From positions 1,736,001 to 1,800,000 of the forward strand of contig NC_091275.1 in NCBI RefSeq assembly GCF_042100115.1: a stretch of DNA of 64,000 nucleotides. Reading direction: 5' to 3'. The stretch is from Alternaria dauci. Taxonomy: Eukaryota > Ascomycota > Dothideomycetes > Pleosporales > Pleosporaceae. The first letter of the stretch is position 1, and each line of letters opens with the position of its first letter. A program made the position numbers and the translations under genes. The notes beneath the pieces are model-generated. The model was not told where the DNA came from, did no database searches, and saw nothing but the letters and a program-made list of their open reading frames with translations. Below, in pieces: positions 34,764 to 46,486 of the stretch.

Positions 34764-35888
34764 GTTAGGGTGTATAACACCAAAGACGCACAAGTGTGCA
34801 AGGGCAGACCGGCTTTTTGGAGCTGTGTTGGTTTTGGGCAGAAGTGGGACTTACAACAAGATCCACTAAGGCGACGAGTTGGTTGGATGTTGATGTCGGA
34901 ACAGATGGCGGTAATGATATTTTCAAGACTATTACACAATTACTTTTATAGTACAAGACAGTTTGGCAGTCATACCCGACCAAATGACGTTATCGATTTC
35001 TCCTGTATTGCTGCGTGCACGACGACTGAACCGAGATTGTGCCCGAGGAGATGGTGGAAACGTAACGAATAAGTGGAGCGGAACAAATATATGGCCTTTT
35101 ATACTAGATATGACGCCAAGTCAGAAGACGCGTACCCCAGAAATGCACCAAGGTAAGAATGTTGCAAGAATTGAACAGAAACGACCTGTTGCGCTCTCTA
35201 ACATGCGACTGCGGCATGGTCGTAGATCTTATCCTATCCAAGCTAAGCGCATACAAGGAGTGGGAGTCAGTTGCCGATGCATCTCGGGTAGCCGCTCCGA
35301 CTGTACATACCAACCAAAGGCTTTGCTGCAGGGTGGAGTAAGGGTTGAGTTAGCTGCAGTACTAGACACAGATCGATAAACTACGCATCCTCTTGGCTGA
35401 ACGATGGCGTTTAAAACCAAAGTGCGGTAACCAGAACCACTTTCGCGTTGAGGGGTAATTTCATCACGGCCTCGTCTAGCCCTTGTTCGAGATGAGACCG
35501 CTGCTAATATCCGCACAAGGACCGTTTGTGAACTCAGAAGTGAGCTGACTATGAAAAAGAACGGAATATCTCTGGCCAATAGGAATTCATGGACGAATGG
35601 TCTAGTACTAGTAGTGGATTAGATTGATAAGACAAAGAGATCCCAAGTGACGCCCAAGCACGCGAGAACACCAAAGACTGCGGACATGACCGCCGCCGCT
35701 ATAACATTGGGCAGACTCAGCCGGGGAAACCTTGGAATTGACAATCAAAGTTCGTGGTATACTGTACATATGCGGCACATGAGAAGTTGAACATGGCTGG
35801 AAGGTATATCGAAGGTATCGTTCGTCTGATGCCCGAATAGGGTCTAGTCGATGTCATTATACACTATCCCTCATACCACCAGTGGATT

Positions 35889-37672
35889 CTAATCATCCTG
35901 GTCCCAGTTACCCGGCTGCGCCTTTCCAGGCATCTTGGGCCCACCAGCTTGCCTTGCGACAATGATTTGGTCGACGCTCAGAACCGTCCTCGCAGCCTCG
36001 GTCGCGAGCTTGATGGCCCACATCTTGCTGACCCAGAGGTCCAAAATGCCCTCTTCCTTAGCATCGAGGGTACCGGTGTTGTCGTCGTTCTCGATGTCGA
36101 CACCTACTGTCCACTCGTCGTCTTTCCTGCCCTTCTGTGCAGCGTGTGCGACATAAAGCTTAGCCAGAACCTCAGTTGCGTCCAGACCGGCTGACTCGGC
36201 GAGCGTTCGTGGGATGACCTCAAAAGCTTCGGCGTACTTGCGGATAGAGTATTGTGCCAGGCCCGATGTTTTGTCTGCAATGGCCTTGATCTTTTCGACC
36301 AGCTGCATCTCTGTTGCTCCTGCACCCGGTACCAACCGGGGGTCGCGAGTGATGGCCTTGACTACATTGACACCGTCGTCAATCGCCCGCTCTACGTCGT
36401 CGAGGTGGTTCTGGGTAGCACCGCGGAGGACCAAGGTCGCGGTCCGTGTCTGCTCATTCTCCTGTCTGAATACTGTGACGCGATCACCGCCAATCTCCAT
36501 AGTCTCAACGACGTCTATGGTGCCCATCTCGTCTGGCATAGGTGCACCAAGACGAGCAAGCGGTGTAGCACCGACAACCCTGCATAACCGTCGAAGCTCG
36601 AACTTGGAAAGGACCTTGATGACAAGAATGTTGTAGCGGTTGAGGTAGTGGAGGGCCAGCTCTCCGACGGTCGAGCCAGCGACAACAACCCTCATTCCGG
36701 AGTCGTGCAGCTCCTTGATCATCTGCTCTACTTGCTGCTCCTCGCCCTTTGTGAAATCCATCATCTCCTTTGCGTTGTGCAGCAGTACCGTGCCCTTGGT
36801 CTCGGTCTGTGAAATGTCGACTGGACATGAGAAGACACCGACCTTGGCCTTGGTCGCCTTTGTGACAGTACCGTCTGGCTGTCTTGCAAAGACCATGCCC
36901 TTGACGACCTTGCTCTGCTCTAGGGCACCACCCATGATCTTGACGACGCGGACATTGTCGACGTTGAAGTTGACGGGGTTCTTGGGCAGGACGGCGAGGA
37001 CGGCTTCGGCGACGAGGTCAGCGAGAAAGTCTTCGCTGCCGGACTGCTTGGCTGCGACTACGGTGCGGATGGCTTTGCTGAGTTCCTGCTGCGAGCGGAT
37101 ATCTTGGACCTTGTCGCATACCAGCTCTGTGTTGGATTAGCGTCTGTTCTTTGTCCCTGGTAAATGTGTACGTATAGCCTACCCTCGAGTGTCTGCAGAG
37201 CCGCAAGTTGTGCCTTCTCGTAGCCCAAGACAATGTCACTTGTCTTCAGGCCCATGCGTATCAACTCCTCGGCCTTTTTCAGCAGCTCACCGGCCAGAAC
37301 AATGACGAGGTTTGTCGCATCGCCCATCTCAGCCTCTTGTTGCTGGCTGGCCATGACAAGAAGCTTCGCCGCCGGGTGTACGACCTCGAGTTCTCGCAAT
37401 ATCGTCGCCGCGTCCGAGGTCAGAATCATCTTTTGAAGGTGGTTTATGACAATCTTGTTGCGGCCGTAGGGTCCGAGAGAGGTCTGAACGGTCTGGGCAA
37501 TAGTCCGGCAGGCATCGATGTTGCGAATGACGGCGCCATCCTCAGCGTCGTAGCTGTTGCGGGGTGGTTAGTCGAGTGTTTAGTGTGATTGCGGGGGTTG
37601 TAGAGCGCCGTACTTTTGATAGCCTTGCTTGAACAAGCCGGCATTGGGGGCGTTGGGTATTGAGAGAGACAT
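35889..37672 (-). CDS. cct8: Chaperonin CCT/TRiC subunit theta (Cct8)
   Basis: Three exons, 37672-37614, 37553-37183 and 37126-35889, giving 555 aa. Group II chaperonin motifs are present: TSLGPYGRNKIVIN, LTSDAATILRELEVVHPAAK, QEAEMGDATNLVIVLAGEL in the ATP pocket, and VPGAGATEMQLV. Subunit identity comes from the C-terminal LSVDQIIVARQAGGPKMPG and the N-terminal SIPNAPNAGLFKQGYQNYD, both theta-specific. The usual GDGT is GDAT here, a tolerated change in some theta subunits. CCT folds actin, tubulin and WD proteins in the cytosol. It is divergent from mL46. Confidence 0.94.
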
Positions 37673-38395
37673 GCTGGCGGTGTGTGAGGGGTATCTTGGT
37701 TGTTGGTGGTGTACCTGAGTCTAAGCTCTTGCGCGGCGAGAACGCGTCCAGTCCCAAATTTCGATGCCAAGACGTGGATGTCGGGGGAAGGAAAGACCGA
37801 CCATTCACCAGCAACAGTCTTGAGAGCAAAGTATCAGGTGCTGTACCTCATCAATGGAGACGTGTGCAGCCCAGCTACAGCACCCAACGTCACAGCTGTC
37901 TGGGGTGCGAGTCACCATTTTGAGTGAATCCAGGCTGCACGCAATAGGCACCGCACTTGGAATTTACGCACATGCGGACGCTCAAACACGCGCGCATAAG
38001 CCGTCGGCACGATTCATCATTCACACGCTGTTCAGTCGTATACACAATCAAGCCCGCGCTGACAGACAAGCAACCCTTGGAGCGCGTAGCAATGTGAGCA
38101 AAATCTATCTAGCCGTACACCTTGGGACTTGTGAGGGTACCGCTAGCGAAAAAGACTGCTCAACTTCCTCTGGGCACCGTTAAATGACCAGGATCTCATG
38201 ACAGTACGAGGATGCTGGGGATAAGGTGAGTGCCGTGGAGAAGAAGAGAGCGTGTCTGCGCCGAAGAAAAGTTGACTTGGGATACCTGCTTAGGTAATGC
38301 CGCTAGACCCAATGCACCTCCGCTCCCCGAACTTTTCTGACTTGTCGAGATGGCAGCGGCTGCACCGTGATACCGCGGAGGGCATTGGGAGAGCA
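37673..38395. other. Divergent promoter region, cct8 / mL46
   Basis: 723 bp between head-to-head genes. No defined element was identified. Confidence 0.45.
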
Positions 38396-39517
38396 ATGAA
38401 CGCCGGACAGCAGACAACCAGGCGGCTGGCCTCGAGAGCCGGTATGCATTGCCCATGGTCGTGGATGCATTTCGAGTGCTGACGAATAAAAGGTCAATCC
38501 ATATGCCGCTCATGTCGAGACACCATCACCCGCACATACGCCTCCGCCGCTGCCGCTGCCGTCCAGACCGAAGACCAAGTTGCCCAACATATCCCTCCCG
38601 TTGCCCAGGCTGTGCCCTCAGCGTCTTACGCTGTCAACGCCGGTGTTGTCCTGTCCCGCCCCCCACAAATCACACGCGACCTCCACCCATTCGAAGCCGC
38701 CTTCTTTCTCTACCAAAAGCGTCTGAACGAGCGACTTGCGCTGCCCTTTACAAGATATTTCTACGTCAAGAAACGGACGCCTGCAGATCTGGAATGGAAG
38801 CGAAAGATGAAGCAACGGCTGACCCCCGCCCGCGACATCGGGCGATACCAAGGCTACGGAGAGGAAGCCTGGAACGACGAAGTTCTCGTGGGGGCACAAG
38901 AAAGCGATTTCCAACACCAAGTTGGGAAGCTTATAGAAGATGCTGAGCAGTCTGGCCTCGAGGACGAACCAGACACCACCGGCGCAAAAAAGATGGAGCG
39001 CGAGCCAGTAGACAAGCCAATGCCGAGGATAACAGAGGCGGATCAGAAGAACGACACCAAGAGCTTGAACCGCGCACTGCAGAGAACACTATATCTGCTG
39101 GTCAAGAACAAAGAGGGGCAATGGCAGTTCCCGCAGGATCGCTTGAAAGACGAGAACCTACACGGTGTACGTAGTACCATGCCCCCCCGCAAGTCTACTG
39201 AGACGCTGACTATTGACTAGGCGGCAAACCGTATCATTACACACACTGGCGGCATCAACATGAACACCTGGCTCGTCGGCCACGTGCCAATTGGTCATCA
39301 CCAAGTAAACTACCGCGAGCCCAAACCCGCAGGAGATGTCAACGAGTACGGCGCAAAGACTTTCTTCCTCAAGGCACGCATCATGGCCGGACAAGTCAAT
39401 CTCAAGGAAAACAAGCTTGGCCTCCAGGACTTCAAATGGTTGGTCAAGGACGAATTGCAAAAGGAGGTGGATGGCAGCTACTGGCGACAGATTAAAAACA
39501 TGTTGGCAGAGCGATGA
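38396..39517 (+). CDS. mrpl17: Mitochondrial large ribosomal subunit protein mL46 (Mrpl17)
   Basis: Three exons, 38396-38441, 38493-39166 and 39221-39517, giving 338 aa. The N-terminus MNAGQQTTRRLASRAGQSICRS is a basic, Ser/Arg-rich presequence. Family features follow: RPPQITRDLHPFEAAFFLYQKRLNERL, LPFTRYFYVKKRTPADLEWKRK, then a NUDIX-like fold with LVKNKEGQWQFPQ and ENLHGAANRIITHTGG made across intron 2. The C-terminus DFKWLVKDELQKEV is typical. The protein sits in the central protuberance of the mitoribosome and has lost NUDIX catalysis in characterised members. Confidence 0.92.
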
Positions 39518-39713
39518 TTGACATGTACCATATCATGTACTCTAGAGTTTTATATTGAAAGTGAGTAGCTTGTTGCAGTTCGTGTAACATCATGTATAGT
39601 ATTTCTGATGGAGGACGCTGCAATGAGCACAACCATGAGCTGTGCTGGCGACGCATGTGCACATCCTCAGAATGTATTGTACGAAACCGTTGGTTAACTG
39701 TTTTCATCCCCGT

Positions 39714-40492
39714 TTACTCACACTGCTCCCAATCATAGCTAAACCCCTGCTGCGCACCATAATACTGGTTTCCAAGCTCCTCACTAAACGAGTGCTCGCT
39801 ATCTACCACACCCTCTTGATCCTCTTTTCCTTCAATCCACATCTCAGTGCGGAAGGAAAACGTACCACTTCCGCAGCTAGACTGAGGAATGAGCTCAGGT
39901 GGGTAACTGATGTTAGAGTAGTGCTCTTGAGCGTACTGGCCAGATGAGGCTGGCCCGCTCAATGCAATAGTATCTGCGACCTGTTTGAGGTATCAGTGAA
40001 GTGGTAAGAGCCTCGGAACTTCTACATGCGGCGTACCTCTGTTCTTCCACTCTCCTTACCCACGTAGTATGCAAAGTCCCAGTAGGCTTTTACTCCCTCA
40101 TCCAATTGATATGTCATAATTCCCTTCGTCCCATTCTTGTGCAGCCTCAGCTTGTACTTCTCCGCCTCGGCGGTCTTTTCCACATCTTTGTATTCCTTGT
40201 ACGACAAAGTCGTCTCACACCATGTATGGCGGGGTCCGGCCTGGAGGTCGACACGCATCCATGGATATGCAATAAACCAGTAGTAGATCTCACTGCCGTC
40301 AACGGTGTTGGACCCAAAAGTTGGGCGCGTGGTGCGTGAGACTGTGCCGTTTTTACCAGCGTCGGGACAGCCGGGGCCACGGATGGAGGAGATGGTAAAG
40401 GACCAGTTCGGGGGGAGAATGCGGACGGGATTGGATGGAGTGAGGGCTGTCGTGAGGCCAACAAGAGCCACGACAGTAACTGAATATCTCAT
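39714..40492 (-). CDS. Secreted DUF4360 protein
   Basis: Two exons, 40492-40037 and 39980-39714 (56-nt intron, phase 0), giving 240 aa. An N-terminal signal peptide (MRYSVTVVALVGLTTALT) is followed by the DUF4360 pattern: FTISSIRGPGCPDAGKNGTV, a YYWFIAYPWMRVDLQAGP stretch, and a final Cys-containing segment (PQSSCGSGTFSFRTEMWI) ending in DWEQCE. At least two N-glycosylation sequons are seen (KNGT, KNGTKG). DUF4360 proteins are small, secreted, all-beta fungal proteins of unknown function. A TATA-like box lies about 100 bp upstream. Confidence 0.82.
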
Positions 40493-40589
40493 TGCAGATA
40501 TTGGTACTTGATATCAGTAAGGTACTCAAATGAAGTTGAAGTGCTGGTTTCGTGAAGAGGTAGTTGTTCTCTGGGTCCATCTCGCTGGT

Positions 40590-40598
40590 CTTTATATA
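40590..40598 (-). promoter_or_regulatory. TATA-like box of the DUF4360 gene
   Basis: ATATATAAA on the minus strand, about 100 bp upstream of the start codon. Well-formed TATA boxes are usual in inducible fungal genes. Confidence 0.55.
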
Positions 40599-40741
40599 TG
40601 CCAGTGTGACTTTCCCAGCCCGTGTACCTACTTATGATCCAAGGGAGTCTACCTTCACCATATGCGGACAAATATCTGGATATCATCCGGAATCCAATGA
40701 GCACATTACCCCACATTGTCATGCGTACAATTCCATATTGC

Positions 40742-40751
40742 TACCTAGGTA
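40742..40751. repeat. TACCTAGGTA palindrome, copy 2
   Basis: Perfect 10-bp palindrome between genes, identical to those at 18684, 51370 and 55926. Confidence 0.8.
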
Positions 40752-41417
40752 GGCATATCGGTAGACTGAGCGGGTTTGCTGGACACTTCTAGCGCTTGCG
40801 ACATCGAGACGAAGCCACGGTAATGGTTAGCGACGTTCATGAGAGTTGGTGGCAAGTACATGATAAGAGATGAAGCTGGGCGACAACAACCTAAAGTGTA
40901 ATCAGTTACTGCCTGTCGCCGGCTGCAAGCTGCGTCATCCAGCAGCCTGAGATCTATCAGACTAGTTTGCATCGATTGCGCATATGCATAGGCGATCCTG
41001 TTCGTATGAACTACTGCATCAATTTGAGCTTGAACGAAGGCGTGTGGGGAACCCTGGAAAAAGGGGGTATGCAGCCGCTTGCTTAAGGTGCTGACCATTT
41101 GCAGCATCGGTCGTGCCCGTCAGCAAGGTGAAACATGACGAATAAAGGCAAGTCAATAAGGCAACTGCTTCTCCGTAAGTAAATTAGAATGCGTCTCTTT
41201 AGGCTATACTACTCATTGTACATGAGTGAACGCGAAAGTGCTTGGTGCGGTCTGATTCACTAAGAGTGCTGATGGGCTGCAAGCGGTTGCGACAGGAGAA
41301 GCTCGACAAGGACGATTTCAGAGGGCGCCATTGGCAAGAAAAATCGTTAATGCTATATGAAACATGACCAGTACAAAACTCCCTGAATGCGGTAAGAAAA
41401 CAAATTATCCTGATCGC

Positions 41418-43826
41418 TCAATGCTCGAAACCAATACCCAGTGTACCGTTGAGGTCCCGGAAGTCGCCTCTCAAGATCTCAATTCCATCACGCTTGACTT
41501 CTTCAACCAAATCCTTGATCTTTGGTGCCATTACAGATGGCTGGAAACCGAAGTACTCATAAGCCGTCTTGCTCGGCAAGCTCTTGCCAAAGCGGCGCAT
41601 CGAGACAGCAGCATCGGCATAGCGTTCCCAGCCGTTCGCTGCATAAGCTTCGATAACGACGGTAGGCTTGCCAGCTTTCGGCTTCAGTACAGACTGTTTG
41701 TAGTCCCGAGTCTGCTGTTCAAACAAGCGTGGGCAAGGGAAGGATACGACACGGGCTGTGATGCCATGTTCGGACTTGAGAAGATCGCGCGTCTGCATAG
41801 CGAAGACCATTTCGGATCCGGTACCGATGAGAGTAACGTCGAAATTCTCCTCTTCCACAAACACGTAGGCACCTTTAGCAAATCCTGACCGCGATGACTG
41901 CTTCCACTGAGGCAGAACTTGGCGAGACAGAGAAATGATGCTGGGCGTCTCGGTGGCCTTGATGGCAACCTCGAATGCACCAGCCACCTCCTCAGAATCA
42001 CAAGGACGCATGTAGAGTAGATTGGGCATAGCGCGGTAGAGGGCGGCGAGAGCAATAGGCTGATGTGTAGGTCCGTCTTCTCCAGTACCGATTGAGTCAT
42101 GTGTCGCGATATGGATCTACTGTAAACCTTGGAGCGCGCCCATACGAACAGCCGGTGCTGCGTAAAGGTAGAACATGAAGAAGGACGATGTGATCGGAAG
42201 GAAGGTGCCTTTGTTGAAAGCTGCAAGACCATTAGATATGGCACACATGGCGTGTTCGCGAATGCCGTAGTGTATGTATCGGCCGGTGTAGTCCCCGTTC
42301 AGGCCACACGCAGTCTTCAACTCAGGCTAAACGAAGTCAGTAACATGATCAGAGTTTGAATGGCTAAAGTTTGGTTCTTACCGACTGGAAGTCCACCTTC
42401 TTCTGATACGCAACATTGCAGGACGGCGTAAGGTCTGCAGTGCCAACAAGGAAGTTGCCCATGTTCTCACCGAGAGGGTTACCAACCAGTCCAGCCGACT
42501 TGCGTGTTGCGGTCGGCTCAGTAGGGAAGTCCTCCTTCTTCGGGATGTACTTGGTCCAATCAGCAGGCATCTTACCCGCAACACGGAGCTTGAACTCCGC
42601 AGCCAGCTCCGGATACTGCTTCTCGTAGTTGCTGACAGTGGTAGACCACTCAGCTTCGAGCTGCTTGCCACGAGGGGCCACATCTTCGAAAAATGTGTAC
42701 ATTTCCGATGGGAGAACGTAGTGTTCATCTGGGTTCAGGCCGAATGACTTCTTGATGTTGACAATGTCGTCGAGCCCGAGCGCAGCACCGTGGGTTGCTG
42801 GCGTTCCTGCCTTGCCTGAGCCGAAGCCAATGACGGTGCGAATGTTGATGAATGTAGGCTTGTCGCTACTCCGGGCATTCAGAAGCGCGTGGACGATGCT
42901 GCTAACGTTCGAATGGCCATCAAGGATATCGACAACATTCCAGCCAGTTGCCTTCATCTTCTCGTTCATGTCTTCTGCAGAATTCGCAACATCGGCGGTA
43001 CCGTCGCACGTAATGTTGTTGTTATCATAGATGATACAAAGGTTGTTGAGCTTCCAGTGACCGGCGAGTGATACTGCTTCAAGACCCACGCCTTCTTGAA
43101 GGCATGCATCGCCGATCATGCACCAGGTCATGTTGTCGACAACTGTGTAGCCTTCCCGGTTGTATGTGGCACCAAGGTTCTTCGTAGCCATGGCGAGACC
43201 GACGGCGTTAGCAACGCCTTGACCAAGAGGTCCAGTTGTGACTTCAACTCCCTCGTTCTCAATCTCAGGGTGCCCTGGGCAAATCGAGTCGTATCGAGAA
43301 CTGTGATAGGATTTCAGTTGCTCCGTCGTCATGCTCTCAACGCCGACGAGGTGCATGAACAGGTATTGCCATAAGCAAGCATGGCCTGGTTGATCCGTTA
43401 GTTCACATGCTCCGTGCCAACCGCTCGTTGGCGAGATTTGGAAGTCGCGATGAGGATGCACATACCATTTGATAGAACGAAACGATCACGGTTGAAGTAG
43501 TTGCCGTTCTTCGGTGAGAACTTCATAACATACTTGTATAGGGCGACACCAATGGCAGCCATGCCCATGGCAGAGCTAGAAGGCTTTATGTTAGGTCTAA
43601 ATCAAAAGTGAGTGTCACAGGAGTATCTTTACCCTGGATGTCCGCCATTGAACTGTTGGCACAGATCTGCGATATATGCGCGGAAGTATTTGAGTACAAG
43701 ATCATGCTTGTCCGACTGATCGAGCTCCACGGCAGCAACACCAGTCACACCATGGATTTTGGTTGCTACTGGTTTGATAGGAAGATCATCCGAGACCTTG
43801 TTGTAGAATTCGAGAGATGGCGACAT
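41418..43826 (-). pseudogene. Dihydroxyacetone-synthase-like transketolase with one in-frame TAG
   Basis: Four exons, 43826-43633, 43575-43466, 43385-42382 and 42326-41418, giving 738 codons before the final TGA with every splice in phase. Codon TAG at 42119-42117 interrupts exon 4. Transketolase features are complete: GHPGSAMGMAAIG across intron 1, thiamine-diphosphate region GDACLQEG...NNN, IHYGIREHAM, and THDSIGTGEDGPTHQP just after the stop. NGWERYA and FGKSLP...YEYFGF point to the formaldehyde-transketolase (DHAS) branch rather than the pentose-phosphate enzyme. The C-terminus (GIGFEH) lacks the peroxisomal tripeptide of methylotrophic-yeast DHAS. The frame is open and conserved for hundreds of codons on both sides of the TAG, so the break is recent, an error, or recoded. 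A Zn2Cys6 gene lies upstream on the same strand. Confidence 0.75.
42117..42119 (-). other. In-frame TAG in the transketolase-like gene
   Basis: Reads GALQGLQ-TAG-IHIATHDS. No intron can remove it without deleting the conserved sequence on either side. Confidence 0.85.
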
Positions 43827-44408
43827 GACGGATGCAACGAAAGTGATATTGGAAGACGTTTGCTGTATAATCTCATCAGCGGGAAATCCAGTCTTTATAT
43901 GTCATGGTCCTTGTCCGTCACGACTGCCTAAGAGAGCGCTGAAGGTGGGCTTCATCGCGACGGGATCGATTCGAGCACTTCCTTGCGGCCGCATCGGTCG
44001 CTGCAAAACCGGCGAGTACTCCATTGGAGCTCTACCGTACATGAGCGCGGTAGTAATCACCGGGAACGCCCAAACGGGCAATGCGGTGCGCTAATGCAGT
44101 CTAAGTTAGTGTGGCCAGCATCCGATTGGAGCTCGATGCGAGAGTCGCCGCTGCCAAGATTTCCCAAGATGTCCAGGACGCGGGGCCCCAGAAATGCGGA
44201 CCTGGGGTACGCGATAGGTAGGTTGTCTTGAATTCTAGAAGCAAGGATGATGGCTCGGGGGATGGAAAGTTCCGTACATTTGAGGAACTACTTGGGCCGT
44301 AGCCAGACTTCGCTCGCAAATATGCGCTACTTGGAACGCGTCCCGTTGTCAAACGCCATGGCTATTCATGTACACAGTTATGGAACGACTTGAGAGGCCT
44401 CGCATGAA
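43827..44408. other. Intergenic, transketolase promoter / Zn2Cys6 3' flank
   Basis: 582 bp between same-strand genes. It includes a TATA-like box. No clear CGG-spaced-CCG operator could be singled out by eye. Confidence 0.45.
43892..43900 (-). promoter_or_regulatory. TATA-like box of the transketolase-like gene
   Basis: ATATAAAGA on the minus strand, about 70 bp upstream of the start codon. Confidence 0.5.
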
Positions 44409-46486
44409 TCACGAACTTGTGCTACCACCCCACACGTTTAATAGGTCATCTAGTATCGTGATCGATGGGAACTTGCTGATACTCAAGACCATTCGGAGAA
44501 TTTCGAGTATTTCGGCTTGTCGGTCTTTTGTTTCCGTACACAGTGCCGCTGATAATGCATTAGTTTGCATATTATATATGGAGCTGGGTGGACAAACCTG
44601 CATAGATAGCCTGGAAGCAAACAAAAGCTGAGGGTGCGTTTTGGGATTGCTGAGCTAATGCTATACCGCATATCGTCGAAGTGCTCTCGCGTAGAAGCTT
44701 GAAGCGTGTCTGGTACATATTCAAACCCCCAGTGGATGGCTGGTTGAGCACCATTATGATCCTTGAAAAGTGATACATTTGGATAGCAGCGGCATGTGCG
44801 GGAGGGTGTATCCATATCGGCGTCAGACTCGCTTCGAGCGCTGAATTCGGTGAAGACACTTCAAGTCCGGGTTGGATAGGTATGGGCTCAAAGCTTCGCG
44901 GAAGGAGACTTTTCCATGCATCTAGCATCCGTAACAGCGTTTCTCCTGCTTCAATGTACCCGGCGATGTCACCTTGCTTAGGTGTTGCAGCAAACTGTAC
45001 ACATTTCGCGGCGATGTATATAATGCGTGTAGCTAGCCCTTCTGACGTAAGTTCAGCCATCGGTACTCTAGGTTGATGTATTGTCAGTGCCGGTCGTCCA
45101 GTACGAAAAGCCGCCCAGACGTCTTGCCGTAGCCATGCCCACCAGACTGCTCGTTGCAAGCCATCGTTAGACTCGCCGCTCGTATCTGAGTTGCGTTGTA
45201 TCCAGAACGCTCCCCTTAGGTGGCGATCCCAGTTACTATGATCAGAGGTGCTAGCTGTCCCAAACATTTCTTGATATTCGTTAGTATGCTGGACAGGAAT
45301 CACTCGCGCTGCTCGCACAAGGACTATACGTACCGTAGGTCGAGATCATGATAGCAGTGACGAGTATTTCGCGGGACTTTGTATACGACTGATACAACAA
45401 ATTCTGCGATAGATACTGCAATGTCTCATAATAGAATTGCTCAGCGACCGTTCGAATTGTCGGTGGTGCACTGGAAGATGAAGCAGGCGTGCCGGGCGGC
45501 ACCTGTGACGCCAAGTTGTTGTTTGCATCCTGGTCTTGAGATAGGGCCATATGACATGCACCTACTGCCAACAAGGACTTCAGCAGCCCTACATTATGCA
45601 AGGCAAGATGAGGCACAACATTAGCGAAATGCTTCATCGGGTCGAATAGATCCAATATTGGTGCTACCACGCTAACGTAGTGCTCGAAGTACACCAACTC
45701 GTGTCGCTTCAGCTCAAGTTTCGTCTCTGTGTTCCATGGTTGCTCAGGTATCGCAATGGCATGCACATCGACGTTGCCGAAAGGGTTATTATCTGCTTCT
45801 AGAGAGACGGATTGTCGAGGTGATTGTCTTCTTGAAAGGCTAGCAATGTCGAAATTCCAGCGATTGCTATGCGTCTGCCCTTGCATATTGTTGATCGCGT
45901 CTTCGGCAAGTAGATCATACCTATCAAGTCTTAGTTTCTAATAGCTTTCATAAGCAAGTCGGCATCACCATTCGACTGGCCCAAAGTTGGGGGTCAGACT
46001 ATCCCCGAAATTAAAAAGACTGTCGTCAAGGAAGAAATCGTCGTTGGGAATTACGCTCGCGGAGAGCCCTGGCTGTTCTGCAGGAAAAGGTCCCCACGAT
46101 TGTATCGGTTCCACAGGCTCTGAGCTTAGCGCTGATATGCCTGCAGATCTTGGCTCGATCTCATTCTTTCCTGGCACAGAATCCGTGATCGATGAGGTCC
46201 CGTCGGGAATATACGCACTAAGTGCTCGCGGCCGTCGGGGTGTAGGGGTCTTCTCCGCATATACACACTCGCGGTGGACTCTCTCGCAATTTTTGCAAAT
46301 CGGGTGACTTTCATCGCACTTGACTTTGCGCTTACGGCATGTCAGGCTATCCCACTCGTCAGCATTGCGCTCATGATACGTTGTGTCGAGGTAACTCGGC
46401 ATCTGCCTCCACAAGACTCTGGCGATCCTAGAGCTTGCGACTTACCAGCCTGTCGAAGTCCTTAGTCCACGTGATTTGGAGGGCAT
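44409..46486 (-). CDS. Zn2Cys6 fungal transcription factor
   Basis: Five exons, 46486-46446, 46346-45969, 45920-45334, 45269-44598 and 44548-44409, giving 605 aa. The binuclear zinc cluster is at residues 14-41: Cys 14, 17, 24, 31, 34 and 41 (CLTCRKRKVKCD, then CKNCERVHREC). Its first Cys codon is split by intron 1, so a model starting downstream would lose it. An acidic/Ser-rich linker follows. The fungal-TF middle homology region (about 200-420) includes FEHYVSVVAPILDLFDP, LKSLLAVGACHMAL and RAVWWAWLRQDVWAAF. It lies directly upstream of, and on the same strand as, the transketolase-like gene, so pathway-specific control of that gene is plausible but unproven. Confidence 0.88.

Larger units (their letters stand above)
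33944..35888. other. 1.9 kb gene-free stretch with repeats
   Basis: The largest gap in the window. It contains a 9-bp-period array (34171-34266), three diverged copies of a roughly 90-bp unit (34300-34575) and a T-rich/A-rich fold-back (34721-34763). Open frames, the longest 138 codons, carry no family signature. Confidence 0.6.
40493..41417. other. Intergenic, DUF4360 promoter / transketolase 3' flank
   Basis: 0.93 kb. It has a TATA-like box and a TACCTAGGTA palindrome at 40742-40751. A 120-codon minus-strand frame (40745-41107) shows no domain and was not called. Confidence 0.5.

Noticed and set aside
34963..35379. 138-codon plus-strand frame in the repeat-bearing gap
   Set aside because: No family signature, and the composition is like the surrounding non-coding DNA.
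40745..41107. 120-codon minus-strand frame
   Set aside because: No domain, no signal peptide, no convincing splice partner, and it runs into the TACCTAGGTA element.
42117..42150. A hidden intron removing the TAG in the transketolase-like gene
   Set aside because: Any GT-AG pair near it would be under 35 nt or would delete RMGALQGLQ or THDSIGTGED, both conserved.
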